In this document: positions 20,504 to 34,440 of the stretch, piece after piece
Layout: each line of letters opens with the position of its first letter
How positions within the stretch are numbered: the first letter of the stretch is position 1
From: Tragulus kanchil
Lineage: Eukaryota > Chordata > Mammalia > Artiodactyla > Tragulidae
Assembly (NCBI GenBank): GCA_022376925.1
Contig: JAIOJX010000032.1
Location: forward strand, 168,107,979-168,171,978
Direction of reading: 5' to 3'
DNA: 64,000 bases
The notes under the pieces: model-generated
The model's database searches: none
Seen by the model: the letters and a program-made list of their open reading frames with translations, nothing else
Told to the model about the DNA's origin: nothing
Translations under genes and position numbers: made by a program

Positions 20504-23500
20504 AGGCTCACAGGCTCACAGGCGCACACAGGCTCACACAGGCTCACACAGGCTCACAGGCGCACACAGGATCACAGGCTCACAGGCTCACAAAGGCTCA
20601 CAGGCTCACAGGCTCACACAGGCTCACAGGTTCACATAGGCTCACAGGCTCACACAGGCTCACAGGCTGACAAAGGCTCACAGGCTCACAGGCTCATAGG
20701 TTCACAAAGGCTCACAGGCTCACACAGGCTCACAGGCTCACACAGGCTCACAGGCTCACAGGCTCACAAGCTCACACAGACTCACACAGGCTCACAGGCT
20801 CACACAGGCTCACAGGTTCAAACAGGCTCACAGGCTCACACAGGCTCACACAGGCTCACAGGCTCATAGGCTCACAGGCTCACAGGCTCACAGGCTCACA
20901 CAGGCTCACAGGCTCACACAGGCTCACAGGCTCACACAGGCTCACAGGCTGACAAAGGCTCACAGGCTCACAGGCTCATAGGTTCACAAAGGCTCACAGG
21001 CTCACACAGGCTCACAGGCTCACACAGGCTCACAGGCTCACAGGCTCACAAGCTCACACAGACTCACACAGGCTCACAGGCTCACACAGGCTCACAGGTT
21101 CAAACAGGCTCACAGGCTCACACAGGCTCACACAGGCTCACAGGCTCATAGGCTCACAGGCTCACAGGCTCACAGGCTCACACAGGCTCACAGGCTCACA
21201 CAGGCTCACAGGTTCACACAGACTCACAGGCTCACACAGGCTCACACAGGCTCACAGGCTCACACAGGCTCACAAAGGCTCACAGGCTCACACAGGCTCA
21301 CAGGCTCACAGAGGCTCACAGGCTCACAGGCTCACAGGCTCACAGGCTCACAGGTTCACACAGGCTCACAGGCTCACCGGCTCATAGGCTCACAGGCTCA
21401 CACAGGCTCACAGGCTCACAAGCTCACACCGGCTCACAGGCTCACACAGGCTCATAGGTTCACAAAGGCTCACACGCTCACAGGCTCACACAGGCTCACA
21501 AAGGCTCACACAGGCTCACAGGCTCACAAAGGCTCACAGGCTCACACAGGCTCACAGGCTCACACAGGCTCACAGGCTCACACAGGCTCACACAGGCTCA
21601 CACAGGCTCACAGGCTCACAAAGGCTCACAGGCTCACAGGCTCACACAGGCTCACACAGGCTCACACAGGCTCACAGGTTCACATAGGCTCACAGGCTCA
21701 CAGGCTCATAGGCTCACACAGGCTCACACAGGCTCACACAGGCTCACAGGCTCACAAAGGCTCACAGGCTCACAGGCTCACACAGGCTCACAGGCTCATA
21801 GGCTCACACAGGCTCAGAGGCTCACAGGCTCACACAGGCTCACAGGCTCACAGGCTCACAAAGGCTCACAGGCTCACAGGCTCACACAGGCTCACAGGTT
21901 CACATAGGCTCACAGGCTCACACAGGCTCACAGGCTGACAAAGGCTCACAGGCTCACAGGCTCATAGGTTCACAAAGGCTCACAGGCTCACACAGGCTCA
22001 CAGGCTCACACAGGCTCACAGGCTCACAGGCTCACACAGACTCACACAGGCTCACAGGCTCACACAGGCTCACAGGCTCACACAGGCTCACAGGCTCACA
22101 CAGGCTCACACAGGCTCACAGGCTCATAGGCTCACAGGCTCACAGGCTCACAGGCTCACACAGGCTCACAGGCTCACACAGGCTCACACAGGCTCACAGG
22201 GTCACACAGGCTCACAGGCTCACACAGGCTCACACAGGCTCACAGGCTCATAGGCTCACAGGCTCACAGGCTCACACAGGCTCACACAGGCTCACAGGCT
22301 CATAGGCTCACAGGCTCACAGGCTCACAAAGGCTCACATGCTCACAGGCTCACACAGGCTCACAGGTTCACATAGGCTCACAGGCTCACACAGGCTCACA
22401 GGCTCACAAAGGCTCACAGGCTCACAGGCTCATAGGTTCACAAAGGCTCACAGGCTCACAAGGCTCACAGGCTCACACAGGCTCACAGGCTCACAGGCTC
22501 ACAGGTTCACATAGGCTCACAGGCTCACAGGCTCATAGGCTCACACAGGCTCAGAGGCTCACAGGCTCACACAGGCTCACAGGCTCACAGGCTCACAAAG
22601 GCTCACAGGCTCACAGGCTCACACAGGCTCAGACAGGCTCACACAGGCTCACAGGCTCACACAGGCTCACAGGCTCACACAGGCTCACAGGCTCACAGGC
22701 TCATAGGTTCACAAAGGCTCACAGGCTCACACAGGCTCACAGGCTCACACAGGCTCACAGGCTCACAGGCTCATAGGTTCACAAAGGCTCACAGGCTCAC
22801 ACAGGCTCACAGGCTCAAAAAGGCTCACACAGGCTCACACAGGCTCACAGGCTCACACAGGCTCACAGGCTCACACAGGCTCACACAGGCTCACAGGCTC
22901 ATAGGCTCACAGGCTCACAGGCTCACAGGCTCACACAGGCTCACAGGCTCACACAGGCTCACAGGCTCACACAGGCTCACACAGGCTCACACAGGCTCAC
23001 AGGCTCACACAGGCTCACAGGCTCACACAGGCTCACACAGGCTCACAGGCTCATAGGCTCACAGGCTCACAGGCTCACAGGCTCACACAGGCTCACAGGC
23101 TCACACAGGCTCACAGGCTCACACAGGCTCACACAGGCTCACACAGGCTCACAGGCTCACACAGGCTCACACAGGCTCACAGGCTCACACAGGCTCACAG
23201 GCTCACACAGGCTCACAGGCTCAGAGGCTCACAGTCTCACACAGTCTCACAGGCTCACACAGGCTCACAGGCTCACACAGGCTCACACAGGCTCACACAG
23301 GCTCACAGGCTCACACAGGCTCACAGGCTCACACAGGCTCACAGGCTCACACAGGCTCACACAGTCTCACACAGTCTCACAGGCTCACACAGGCTCACAG
23401 GCTCACACAGGCTCACACAGGCTCACACAGGCTCACAGGCGCACACAGGCTCACAGGCTCACACAGGCTCACACAGGCTCACAGGCTCACACAGGCTCAC

Positions 23501-26500
23501 AGGCTCACACAGGCTCACAGGCTCACAGGCTCACACAGGCTCACAGGCTCACACAGGCTCACAGGCTCACACAGGCTCACAGGCTCACAGGCTCACAGGC
23601 TCACACAGGCTCACAGGCTCACACAGGCTCACAGGCTCACAGGCTCACACAGGCTCACAGGCTCACACAGGCTCACAGACTCACAGGCTCACAGGCTCAC
23701 ACAGGCTCACAGGCTCACAGGCTCACACAGGCTCACAGGCTCACAGGCTCACACAGGCTCACAGGCTCACAGGCTCACACAGGCTCACAGGCTCACAGGC
23801 TCACAGGCTCACAGGCTCACACAGGCTCACACAGGCTCACAGGCTCACACAGGCTCACAGGCTCACACAGGCTCACAGGCTCACACAGGCTCACAGGCTC
23901 AAAGGCTCACACAGGCTCACAGGCTCACAGGCTCACAGGCTCACACAGGCTCACACAGGCTCACAGGCTCACACAGGCTCACACAGGCTCACAGGCTCAC
24001 ACAGGCTCACAGGCTCACACAGGCTCACAGGCTCACAGGCTCACAGGCTCACAGGCTCACACAGGCTCACAGGCTCACAGGCTCACACAGGCTCACAGGC
24101 TCACACAGGCTCACAGGCTCACAGGCTCACACAGGCTCACAGGCTCACACAGGCTCACAGGCTCACACAGTCTCACAGGCTCACACAGGCTCACAGGCTC
24201 ACACAGGCTCACAGGCTCACACAGGCTCACAGGCTCACACAGGCTCACAGGCTCACAGGCTCACACAGGCTCACAGGCTCACAGGCTCACAGGCTCACAC
24301 AGGCTCACAGGCTCACAGGCTCACAGGCTCACAGGCTCACACAGATTCACAGTCTCACACAGGCTCACACAGGCTCACAGGCTCACAGGCTCACAGGCTC
24401 ACAGGCTCACACAGGCTCACACAGGCTCACAGGCTCACACAGGCTCACAGGCTCACACACGCTCACAGGCTCACACAGGCTCACAGGCTCACAGGCTCAC
24501 ACAGGCTCACAGGCTCACAGGCTCACAGGCTCACAGGCTCACAGGCTCACAGGCTCACACAGGCTCACAGGCTCACAGGCTCACACAGGCTCACAGGCTC
24601 ACACAGGCTCACAGGCTCACAGGCTCACAGGCTCACAGGCTCACACAGGCTCACAGGCTCACAGGCTCACAGGCTCACAGGCTCACAGGCTCACAGGCTC
24701 ACAGGCTCACACAGGCTCACAGGCTCACACAGGCTCACAGGCTCACAGGCTCACAGGCTCACACAGGCTCACAGGCTCACACAGGCTCACAGGCTCACAC
24801 AGGCTCACAGGCTCACAGGCTCACACAGGCTCACAGGCTCACACAGGCTCACAGACTCACAGGCTCACAGGCTCACACAGGCTCACAGGCTCACAGGCTC
24901 ACACAGGCTCACAGGCTCACAGGCTCACACAGGCTCACAGGCTCACAGGCTCACACAGGCTCACACAGGCTCACAGGCTCACACAGGCTCACAGGCTCAC
25001 ACAGGCTCACACTGGCTCACAGGCTCACAGGCTCACACAGGCTCACAGGCTCACAGGCTCACACAGGCTCACAGACTCACAGGCTCACAGGCTCACAGGT
25101 CACACAGGCTCACAGGCTCACACAGGCTCACAGGCTCACACAGGCTCACAGGCTCACAGGCTCACACAGGCTCACAGGCTCACACAGGCTCACAGGCTCA
25201 CACAGGCTCACAGGCTCACAGGCTCACAGGCTCACACAGGCTCACAGGCTCACACAGGCTCACAGACTCACAGGCTCACAGGCTCACACAGGCTCACAGG
25301 CTCACAGGCTCACACAGGCTCACAGGCTCACAGGCTCACACAGGCTCACAGGCTCACAGGCTCACACAGGCTCACAGGCTCACAGGCTCACACAGGCTCA
25401 CAGTCTCACAGGCTCACACAGGCTCACAGGCTCACACAGGCTCAAACAGGCTCACAGGCTCACACAGGCTCACACAGGCTCACAGGCTCACACAGGCTCA
25501 CAGGCTCACACAGGCTCACAGGCTCACAGGCTCACACAGGCTCACAGGCTCACAGGCTCACAGGCTCACACAGGCTCACAGACTCACACAGGCTCACACA
25601 GGCTCACAGGCTCACAGGCTCACACAGGCTCACAGGCTCACAGGCTCACACAGGCTCACAGACTCACAGGCTCACAGGCTCACAGGCTCACACAGGCTCA
25701 CAGGCTCACAGGCTCACAGGCTCACAGGCTCACACAGGCTCACAGGCTCACAGGCTCACAGGCTCACAGGCTCACACAGGCTCACAGGCTCACAGGCTCA
25801 CACAGGCTCACAGGCTCACACAGGCTCACAGGCTCACACAGGCTCACAGGCTCACAGGCTCACACAGGCTCACACAGGCTCACAGGCTCACAGGCTCACA
25901 TGCTCACAGGCTCACACAGGCTCACACAGGCTCACAGGCTCACAGGCTCACACAGGCTCACAGGCTCACAGGCTCACACAGGCTCACAGGCTCACAGGCT
26001 CACAGGCTCACACAGGCTCACACAGGCTCACAGGCTCACAGGCTCACAGGCTCACAGGCTCACACAGGCTCACAGGCTCACACAGGCTCACAGGCTCACA
26101 GGCTCACAGGCTCACAGGCTCACACAGGCTCACAGGCTCACAGGCTCACAGGCTCACACAAGCTCACAGGCTCACAGGCCCACAGGCTCACAGGCTCACA
26201 GGCTCACAGGCTCACAGGCTCACAGGCTCACACAGGCTCACAGGCTCACACAGGCTCACACAGGCTCACAGGCTCACAGGCTCACAGAATCACACAGATT
26301 AACAGTCTCACATATGCTAACACAAGCTCACAGGCTCACAGGCCCACAAAGGCTCACAGGCTCACAGGCTCACAGGCTCACAGGCTCACAGGCTCACACA
26401 GGCTCACAGGCTCACAGGCTCACACAGGCTCACAGGCTCACACAGGCTCACAGGCTCACAGGCGCACACAGGCTCACACAGGCTCACAGGCTCACACAGG

Positions 26501-29500
26501 CTCACACAGGCTCACAGGCTCACAGGCTCACATGCTCACAGGCTCACACAGGCTCACACAGGCTCACAGGCTCACACAGGCTCACACAGGCTCACAGGCT
26601 CACAGGCTCACAGGCTCACACAGGCTCACACAGGCTCACAGGCTCACAGGCTCACAGGCTCACAGGCTCACACAGGCTCACAGACTCACACAGGCTCACA
26701 CAGGCTCACAGGCTCACAGGCTCACACAGGCTCACAGGCTCACAGGCTCACACAGGCTCACAGACTCACAGGCTCACAGGCTCACAGGCTCACACAGGCT
26801 CACAGGCTCACACAGGCTCACAGGCTCACAGGCTCACACAGGCTCACAGGCTCACAGGCTCACAGAGGCTCACAGACTCACAGGCTCACAGACTCACAGG
26901 CTCACACAGGCTCACAGGCTCACACAGGCTCACACAGGCTCACAGGCTCACACAGGCTCACAGACTCACAGGCTCACAGGCTCACCGGCTCACACAGGCT
27001 CACAGGCTCACACAGGCTCACAGGCTCACAGGCTCACAGGCTCACACAGGCTCACAGGCTCAAACAGGCTCACAGGCTCACACAGACTCACACAGGCTCA
27101 CAGGCTCACACAGACTCACACAGGCTCACATAGGCTCACAGGCTCACACAGGCTCACAGGCTCACAGGCTCACACAGGCTCACACAGGCTCACAGGTTCA
27201 CAGGCTCACAGGCTCACAGGCTCACAGGCTCACAGGCTCACAGGCTCACACAGGCTCACAGGCTCACAGGCTCACACAGGCTCACAGGCTCAAACAGGCT
27301 CACAGGCTCACACAGGCTCACACAGGCTCACAGGCTCACAGGCTCACACAGGCTCACAGGCTCACAGGCTCACAGGCTCACAGGCTCACAGGCTCACACA
27401 GGCTCACACAGGCTCACAGGCTCACAGGCTCACACAGGCTCACACAGGCTCACAGGCTCACACAGGCTCACACAGGCTCACAGGCTCACACAGGCTCACA
27501 CAGGCTCACAGGCTCACAGGTTCACACAGGCTCACAGGCTCACACAGGCTCACACAGGCTCACAGGCTCACAGGCTCACACAGGCTCACAGGCTCACAGG
27601 CTCACAGGCTCACAGGCTCACAGGCTCACACAGGCTCACACAGGCTCACAGGCTCACACAGGCTCACACAGGCTCACACGAGCTCACAGGCTCACTGGCT
27701 CATAGGCTCACACAGGCTCACAGGCTCACAGGCTCACACAGGCTCACACAGGCTCACAGGCTCACAGGCTCACAGGCTCACACAGGCTCACACAGGCTCA
27801 CAGGCTCACAGGCTCACAGGCTCACACAGGCTCACACAGGCTCACTGGCTCACACAGGCTCACACAGGTTCACAGGCTCACAGGCTCACACAGGCTCACA
27901 CAGTCTCACACAGGCTCACACAGGCTCACAGGCTCACAGGCTCACAGGCTCACACAGCCTCACACAGGCTCACAGGCTCCCAGGCTCACACAGGCTCACA
28001 CAGGCTCACAGGCTCACACAGCCTCACACAGGCTCACAGGCTCCCAGGCTCACACAGGCTCACACATTCTCACTGGCTCACACAGGCTCACACAGGTTCA
28101 CAGGCTCACAGGCTCACACAGGCTCACACAGGCTCACACAGGCTCACAGGCTCACAGGCTCACACAGGCTCACACAGGCTCACAGGCTCACACAGGCTCA
28201 CACAGGCTCACACAGGCTCACAGGCTCACAGGCTCACAGGCTCACACAGGCTCACAGGCTCACAGGCTCACACAGGCTTACACAGGCTCACAGGCTCACA
28301 GGCTCACAGGCTCACAGGCTCACACAGGCTCACAGGCTCACACAGGCTCACAGGCTCACAGGCTCACACAGGCTCACAGGCTCACAGGCTCACACAGGCT
28401 CACAGGCTCACACAGGCTCACACAGGCTCACACAGGCTCACAGGCTCACACAGGCTCACACAGGCTCACAGGCTCACACAGGCTCACACAGGCTCACACA
28501 GGCTCACAGGCTCACACAGGCTCACACAGGCTCACAGGCTCACAGGCTCACACAGGCTCACAGGCTCACAGGCTCACAGGCTCACACAGGCTCACAGGCT
28601 CACACAGGCTCACAGGCTCACAGGCTCACACAGGCTCACAGGCTCACAGGTTCACACAGGCTCACACAGGCTCACACAGGCTCACAGGCTCACAGACTCA
28701 CACAGGCTCACACAGGCTCACAGGCTCACACAGGGTCACACAGGCTCACATGCTCACAGGCTCACACAGGCTCACAGGCTCACAGGCTCACAGGCTCACA
28801 CAGGCTCACACAGGCTCACAGGCTCACACAGGCTCACAGGTTCACACAGGCTCACACAGGCTCACAGGCTCACAGGCTCACAGGCTCACACAGGCTCACA
28901 GGCTCACAGGCTCACACAGGCTCACACAGGCTCACAGGCTCACAGGCTCACACAGGCTCACACAAGCTCACAGGCTCACACAGGCTCACACAGGCTCACA
29001 GGCTCACACAGGCTCACAGGCTCACAGGCTCACACAGGCTCAAGGGCTGACAGGCTCACAGGCTCACTCAGGCTCACAGGCTCACACAGTCTCACAGGCT
29101 CACACAGTCTCACAGGCTTACAGACTCACACAGGCTCACAGGCTCACAGGCTCACAGGCTCACAGGCTCACACAGGCTCACACAGGCTCAGAGGCTCACA
29201 CAGGCTCACAGGTTCACACAGGCTCACACAGGCTCACAGGCTCACAGGCTCACAGGCTCACACAGGCTCACAGGCTCACAGGCTCACACAGGCTCACACA
29301 GGCTCACAGGCTCACAGGCTCACACAGGCTCACACAAGCTCACAGGCTCACACAGGCTCACACAGGCTCACAGGCTCACACAGGCTCACAGGCTCACAGG
29401 CTCACACAGGCTCAAGGGCTGACAGGCTCACAGGCTCACTCAGGCTCACAGGCTCACACAGTCTCACAGGCTCACACAGTCTCACAGGCTTACAGACTCA

Positions 29501-29690
29501 CACAGGCTCACAGGCTCACAGGCTCACAGGCTCACAGGCTCACACAGGCTCACACAGGCTCAGAGGCTCACACAGGCTCTCAGGTTCACACAGGCTCACA
29601 GGCTCTCAGGCTCACACAGGCTCACAGGCTCACAGGCTCACACAGGCTCACAGGCTCACACAGGCTCACAGGCTCACAGGCCTACAAAAC
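20504..29690. repeat. 9.2 kb array of 8- and 10-bp GGCTCACA(CA) units
   Basis: The array mixes two unit lengths, GGCTCACA and GGCTCACACA, in irregular order, roughly a thousand units in all. Variant units mark subdomains: GGCTCATAGG, GGCTGACAAAGG and GGTTCACAAAGG cluster in the first 2.7 kb, and CAGTCTCAC and CAGACTCAC appear more in later parts. Local higher-order duplications exist: a 282-bp block (markers at 20665 and 20947) and a 372-bp block (markers at 29041 and 29413). The - strand reads TGTGAGCC in every unit, giving one AGC (WRC-type AID target) per 8-10 bp. The + strand has no stop codon within the unit in any frame, so long ORFs are a by-product. Confidence 0.95.
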
Positions 29691-30728
29691 ACACCTGGGT
29701 ACACACACCTCTCAGGCCTACAGGCTCAGTAGACTGAAGCCCACAAGGATGGGTCTTGGTGGGTTCAGTCTGGTTTTTTGAGGGGTCCGTGGGAGAACCC
29801 TGCCCAGTCCAGAGATCCCAGGCCTTGCTGGCACTGCTCCCTAGTCCTAGAGCCTCACCGGCTCTGCACAGGCATGCACACTCAGACGGTCGCGTCTTGT
29901 CAGGACTTGTCGAGGACCCTGGCTCAGACCCCGGTGATGTGCTTCACAGCCACCCAGAGCCTGCAGATGCCCGCTCGTGCACCATCCTGGGGACAGGCGT
30001 GTGCCCACGTGTGCCTGGACCAGAGGCAGCAGTGGCTCGGTGAGCGGTGAGCACACTCCCTCACTCGAGGCACACCCTACAGGCAGCCGGCCGGCCACTC
30101 CCAGGACGCTGCACCAGGGTCAGGGTCCAGTTGACCTGGGCAGGTCCCCTCGGACCCTGAACCCGCGTCCACCGGCTGCCAGGCCCTGTACACCTCTCAG
30201 CGGGCCTCACAACAATCCTCATGCCATTGGCACCCTGGGGATTGTTCCAGAGCCCGCAGCTAGCCGTGGCCCAGCACTCCCAGGGTGAATTCTGGCCACC
30301 CCTGCCCGCCTCTGTGGCTGCCCTCAGTGCCCTGGCTCCTCACACCTGCTGCGAGGGCGTCTCTGAGCAGGGTCCGGGTGTGGAGCCCTCTGCACCCCAA
30401 GGGCAGCGGGACCAGACACGATCGCCTTCGTCCGCAGGCCTCCCTCCTCCCGGAGGGCCAGCAGTCCAGCCTGAAGCCACGTCCAGGAGCCCTCCTGGTC
30501 CCCCAGTACCGCCCACTGCTGCCACAGGACGGAATGTGCTCCTGATGGCCAGTCCTGGGCCACAGCTGTGCCGGCCCCACTGGGACACTGCGCCCCGACT
30601 CTGGGGGACTCTGCGGAAGGGTCGGGGCTCAGGTCGGTGGACCCTTGCTGCCTGAGGTGGGGCACGGGGCGTGCAGGTGCCTCTCAGTCTGGGGCACTTT
30701 TCTGTCGGAAAACCAAAGTTCACAACAA
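29691..30728. other. Unique DNA after the array
   Basis: The array decays through CCTACAAAACACACCTGGG-type sequence to about 29735, then GC-rich unique DNA follows. I recognise no gene. Confidence 0.55.
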
Positions 30729-32915
30729 GGAAGGAAAGGGGGCGGGCGGGCGGGCGGCTGGACACCCTTCGGTGGGTTTGGTGCAGAGAAAGGGGAAGGA
30801 AGAGGGGCTCCGGGGCAGGGACAGGCGAGGGGAACCGGAGACCGCCGTCTCTGAGCCGGGTCCCCTGGAGCGAGGGACTGCAGACCCCCTCCTCCTGGGC
30901 TCCTCCGCCACCCAGGCCGCAGGGCCGGGGGCTCCCCTCCCCTTCCTGGCCCCAGCTCCCGGTCGTGCTGAGGCCTGGCGGGGTCGGGACTGGCGGCAGG
31001 TTTCAGGGCCGGCGGGGCTGCTCCCTCCTGGGACTTGGCGCTGCCGTCCACAGAGTCGGGGCTGGGGCTGGTCTGAAGGGCCGGGGACTGGAAACCACGG
31101 CGGCCCCTGGGGAGGGGCTGGCTGGGGGACCTGTAATCAAATCAGGGTCCTCATCAGGCCTCCCCGGAGACTCCCGGCCAGACCCCAATTATGGCACTGA
31201 GTGTTTTCTCCTCGGGTGCCTGTGTAACACTTCTCTCACAAAACTCTGAAGCCACCGTGTAGGTGCAAGCACCCCGCATGCTCTGGGGACGGCCTTGCTG
31301 ACGTGGAGGGGACCAGGGCCTGGGGCTCGCGAGAGTCCAGGCTGGCAGGCACTCCGACTCAGAGGTCCCCTCGCCCGCGTCCACGTTGCCTGTGCCCGCG
31401 ATCAGCGGCTGTGGAGGCCTCTGAGAGCAGCCCGGCCCCGTCCCCACCCCGCGGGCTGGAGCTCTCTTCCCGGGAGAGGCGGGTGGGGTCTGGGAAGAGC
31501 GGGGTTGCGAGGGCGATGGGGTGCGCAGGAGTCCCGAAGGGGGCACAGAAGCTGCGTGGGGACCAGACCAGGGGTCTCGGAGGGCCGGGTGCGGGCAGTG
31601 GGCCGGCCCTGGGGGGTCTCCAGGTCCCGAAGGAGGGCAGCCATGAGGGCGGGCTGGGAGGCACCCCAACATCAAGGCCCTGCTACCGCAGGGCCTCCTC
31701 TGCCCAGACCTGGGGACCCTCCAGGGCCAGTCCCTGCACAGGCCCGGTGGTCTGCTTTGAGGATTAAAGGTCTGCTCCTGAGGTGGGTGCAAGTCCCCCC
31801 AGAAAGACTTCCACAGGCAGAGGAAGGAAAGGGGGCGGGCGGGCGGGCGGCTGGACACCCTTCGGTGGGTTTGGTGCAGAGAAAGGGGAAGGAAGAGGGG
31901 CTCCGGGGCAGGGACAGGCGAGGGGAACCGGAGACCGCCGTCTCTGAGCCGGGTCCCCTGGAGCGAGGGACTGCAGACCCCCTCCTCCTGGGCTCCTCCG
32001 CCACCCAGGCCGCAGGGCCGGGGGCTCCCCTCCCCTTCCTGGCCCCAGCTCCCGGTCGTGCTGAGGCCTGGCGGGGTCGGGACTGGCGGCAGGTTTCAGG
32101 GCCGGCGGGGCTGCTCCCTCCTGGGACTTGGCGCTGCCGTCCACAGAGTCGGGGCTGGGGCTGGTCTGAAGGGCCGGGGACTGGAAACCACGGCGGCCCC
32201 TGGGGAGGGGCTGGCTGGGGGACCTGTAATCAAATCAGGGTCCTCATCAGGCCTCCCCGGAGACTCCCGGCCAGACCCCAATTATGGCACTGAGTGTTTT
32301 CTCCTCGGGTGCCTGTGTAACACTTCTCTCACAAAACTCTGAAGCCACCGTGTAGGTGCAAGCACCCCGCATGCTCTGGGGACGGCCTTGCTGACGTGGA
32401 GGGGACCAGGGCCTGGGGCTCGCGAGAGTCCAGGCTGGCAGGCACTCCGACTCAGAGGTCCCCTCGCCCGCGTCCACGTTGCCTGTGCCCGCGATCAGCG
32501 GCTGTGGAGGCCTCTGAGAGCAGCCCGGCCCCGTCCCCACCCCGCGGGCTGGAGCTCTCTTCCCGGGAGAGGCGGGTGGGGTCTGGGAAGAGCGGGGTTG
32601 CGAGGGCGATGGGGTGCGCAGGAGTCCCGAAGGGGGCACAGAAGCTGCGTGGGGACCAGACCAGGGGTCTCGGAGGGCCGGGTGCGGGCAGTGGGCCGGC
32701 CCTGGGGGGTCTCCAGGTCCCGAAGGAGGGCAGCCATGAGGGCGGGCTGGGAGGCACCCCAACATCAAGGCCCTGCTACCGCAGGGCCTCCTCTGCCCAG
32801 ACCTGGGGACCCTCCAGGGCCAGTCCCTGCACAGGCCCGGTGGTCTGCTTTGAGGATTAAAGGTCTGCTCCTGAGGTGGGTGCAAGTCCCCCCAGAAAGA
32901 CTTCCACAGGCAGAG
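30729..32915 (+). repeat. Direct tandem duplication G, period 1093 bp
   Basis: Bases 30729-31821 recur at 31822-32915 at a constant offset of 1093 with no difference seen by eye. The unit includes a (GGGC)n run and a lower-GC block (31135-31260, with AATTATGGCACTGAG) that could be a regulatory element. No gene is recognised. Confidence 0.9.
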
Positions 32916-33410
32916 CCCCGACAGCGGCCCGCTCCGGGCTCCCCCACCGAGGTGCCCGGACCCCTGGACAGCGGCTCCCTGGACTCCGCCGCACTCCCTC
33001 CCCTGCGCGGAGCCCCGGGTCCTGGGTCCTGCCTCCAACGGACTGGTGGGCCCGGTCTGGCGTGGGACTGCCTGGCCCACCCCCGCCCCCCACCAGCCCT
33101 TTGGCCTTGCTTTAGACAAGCGGGAATGTGAGGCTCTCAAGCCCAGCAGTTGAGGGGTCCCCGGCAGCTCCCACAGGCCCACAGGGGACGGCTCTGCCCG
33201 TTCCTGCTTCACTCCCTGGGTTACAGGGCCCCTGCCCGCAGCAGCGGTGGCCACTCGGGGAGGACTGGGCCGACGCTCAGCGCAGCCAACAGCCAAAACC
33301 CAGACAAATGGCGTCTCTCGCTGCCAGGCTGTGACCGGAGGGGAGACCAGGGCGCTTCGGTGCACAGAGTGGGGCTCTCGTGTGGGCAGGGCTGGGGAGG
33401 ACACAACACA
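32916..33410. other. Unique GC-rich DNA
   Basis: No gene, element or array is recognised. Confidence 0.5.
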
Positions 33411-34440
33411 GACCAAGGTCGTGGCCCCACACGTGTGCCCGTCTGAAAGCTTGAGGGGCCCCCAGCCCCTCTGCCTCCAGCCTGGGTCCCTCACAGCAGC
33501 GGTCGCCTCCCCAAACCGGGCACCACCAGACCTCCCCCCGGAGGCCTGAGCCCTCGCAGGCCCAGGCTCCCTCCCCGGGCAGGGACCAGGCACCCCTCCC
33601 GCCCCATAGGGCCCCCACCCCAAGCACCAGTCTCACTGTCCAGGGCCCAGCATCCCCCGAGTTCTCCCCTGCGGGCGGACGCGCAGCAAGGAAGCACCCC
33701 GCTTAGCCCCAGATGAACCGAGAGGAGACCAACTACTGCCAGGGAGCTCAGCCTGGTAGGGGGTGGGGTCCAGGCTGAGCCTGGGGCTGGGCTCGGGGGT
33801 CCTAAGGCTGGGCTCAGCGGAGCCTGGGGCTGGCGTCCCTGCCGCGTCCCTTCTGGCCGCTCGCGGCCTTGCTCCTGAAGCAGCCACGCTGGCCGGGTGT
33901 TGGGCCCCGAACACGCTGGGCTCTGCTGCCCCCGTGTGGCCACCGGCAGCACCGCGTGCATTGGGTCTCCAGGCACCTCCGCCCATGCCGGGCGGGAGCA
34001 GGGGGCATGGCCCGCACCAGCTGGAGGGGGTATCGAGGTTCATCCTGGGCCCAGTGAGGGTGTGCACCATGGACCCCCTGCTCGCCCCATGTCCTTGCAG
34101 CACAGCTGAGCTCTGGGGTCCCCAGAACAGCCTCAGGGGAAGGGTCCCGCGGGTGCCAGGCACACCTGGGGGCCTGTGCTTGGGCACCTGCGCCGTCAGG
34201 TGGGTCCACGGCAGGTGTGTCAGCTGTCCTGAGGCCAGTCCGGGGTGGGGGCGGGGCCTGAGGGCTTCACTCTGCGCCCTGCCTTCTGGGGCTGCTGTGT
34301 TTATCACTGAAGTTCGTGGGTGCTCCCATGTCCCCCTTGAGGTGGCATCCAGGCCGCTCCCCAGTCTGTCCCCAGGCCCGGTGCAGCAGGTCCCGGGCAG
34401 GCGGCTGCCCCCGGTGTTCCCTAGGAGGACATCCAGGCAA
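33411..34440 (+). repeat. Local dispersed module, copy 1
   Basis: A segment whose parts recur at 38318-38870 (offset 4430 in the core), 44826-45478 and 46184-46545. It contains the CTCF-like site at 33926-33944. Copies 1 and 2 are nearly identical over about 500 bp and diverge outside. Copies 3 and 4 are clearly older. Unlike the tandem pairs, this looks like real segmental duplication. Confidence 0.8.
33926..33944 (-). promoter_or_regulatory. CTCF-like site 1
   Basis: CTGCCCCCGTGTGGCCACC, that is GGTGGCCACACGGGGGCAG on the - strand. It matches the CTCF core CCAC..GGGGGC with two changes in the middle. Confidence 0.5.

Noticed and set aside
20504..29690. CRISPR-like array
   Set aside because: There are no unique spacers, the units are 8-10 bp, and the genome is mammalian.
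26532..29732. A 1066-codon open frame (and frames of 601 and 343 codons) across the GGCTCACA array
   Set aside because: The 8/10-bp unit has no stop codon in any + frame, so open frames follow from the repeat. The predicted protein is only Leu-Thr-Gly-Ser-Gln-Ala-His repeats.
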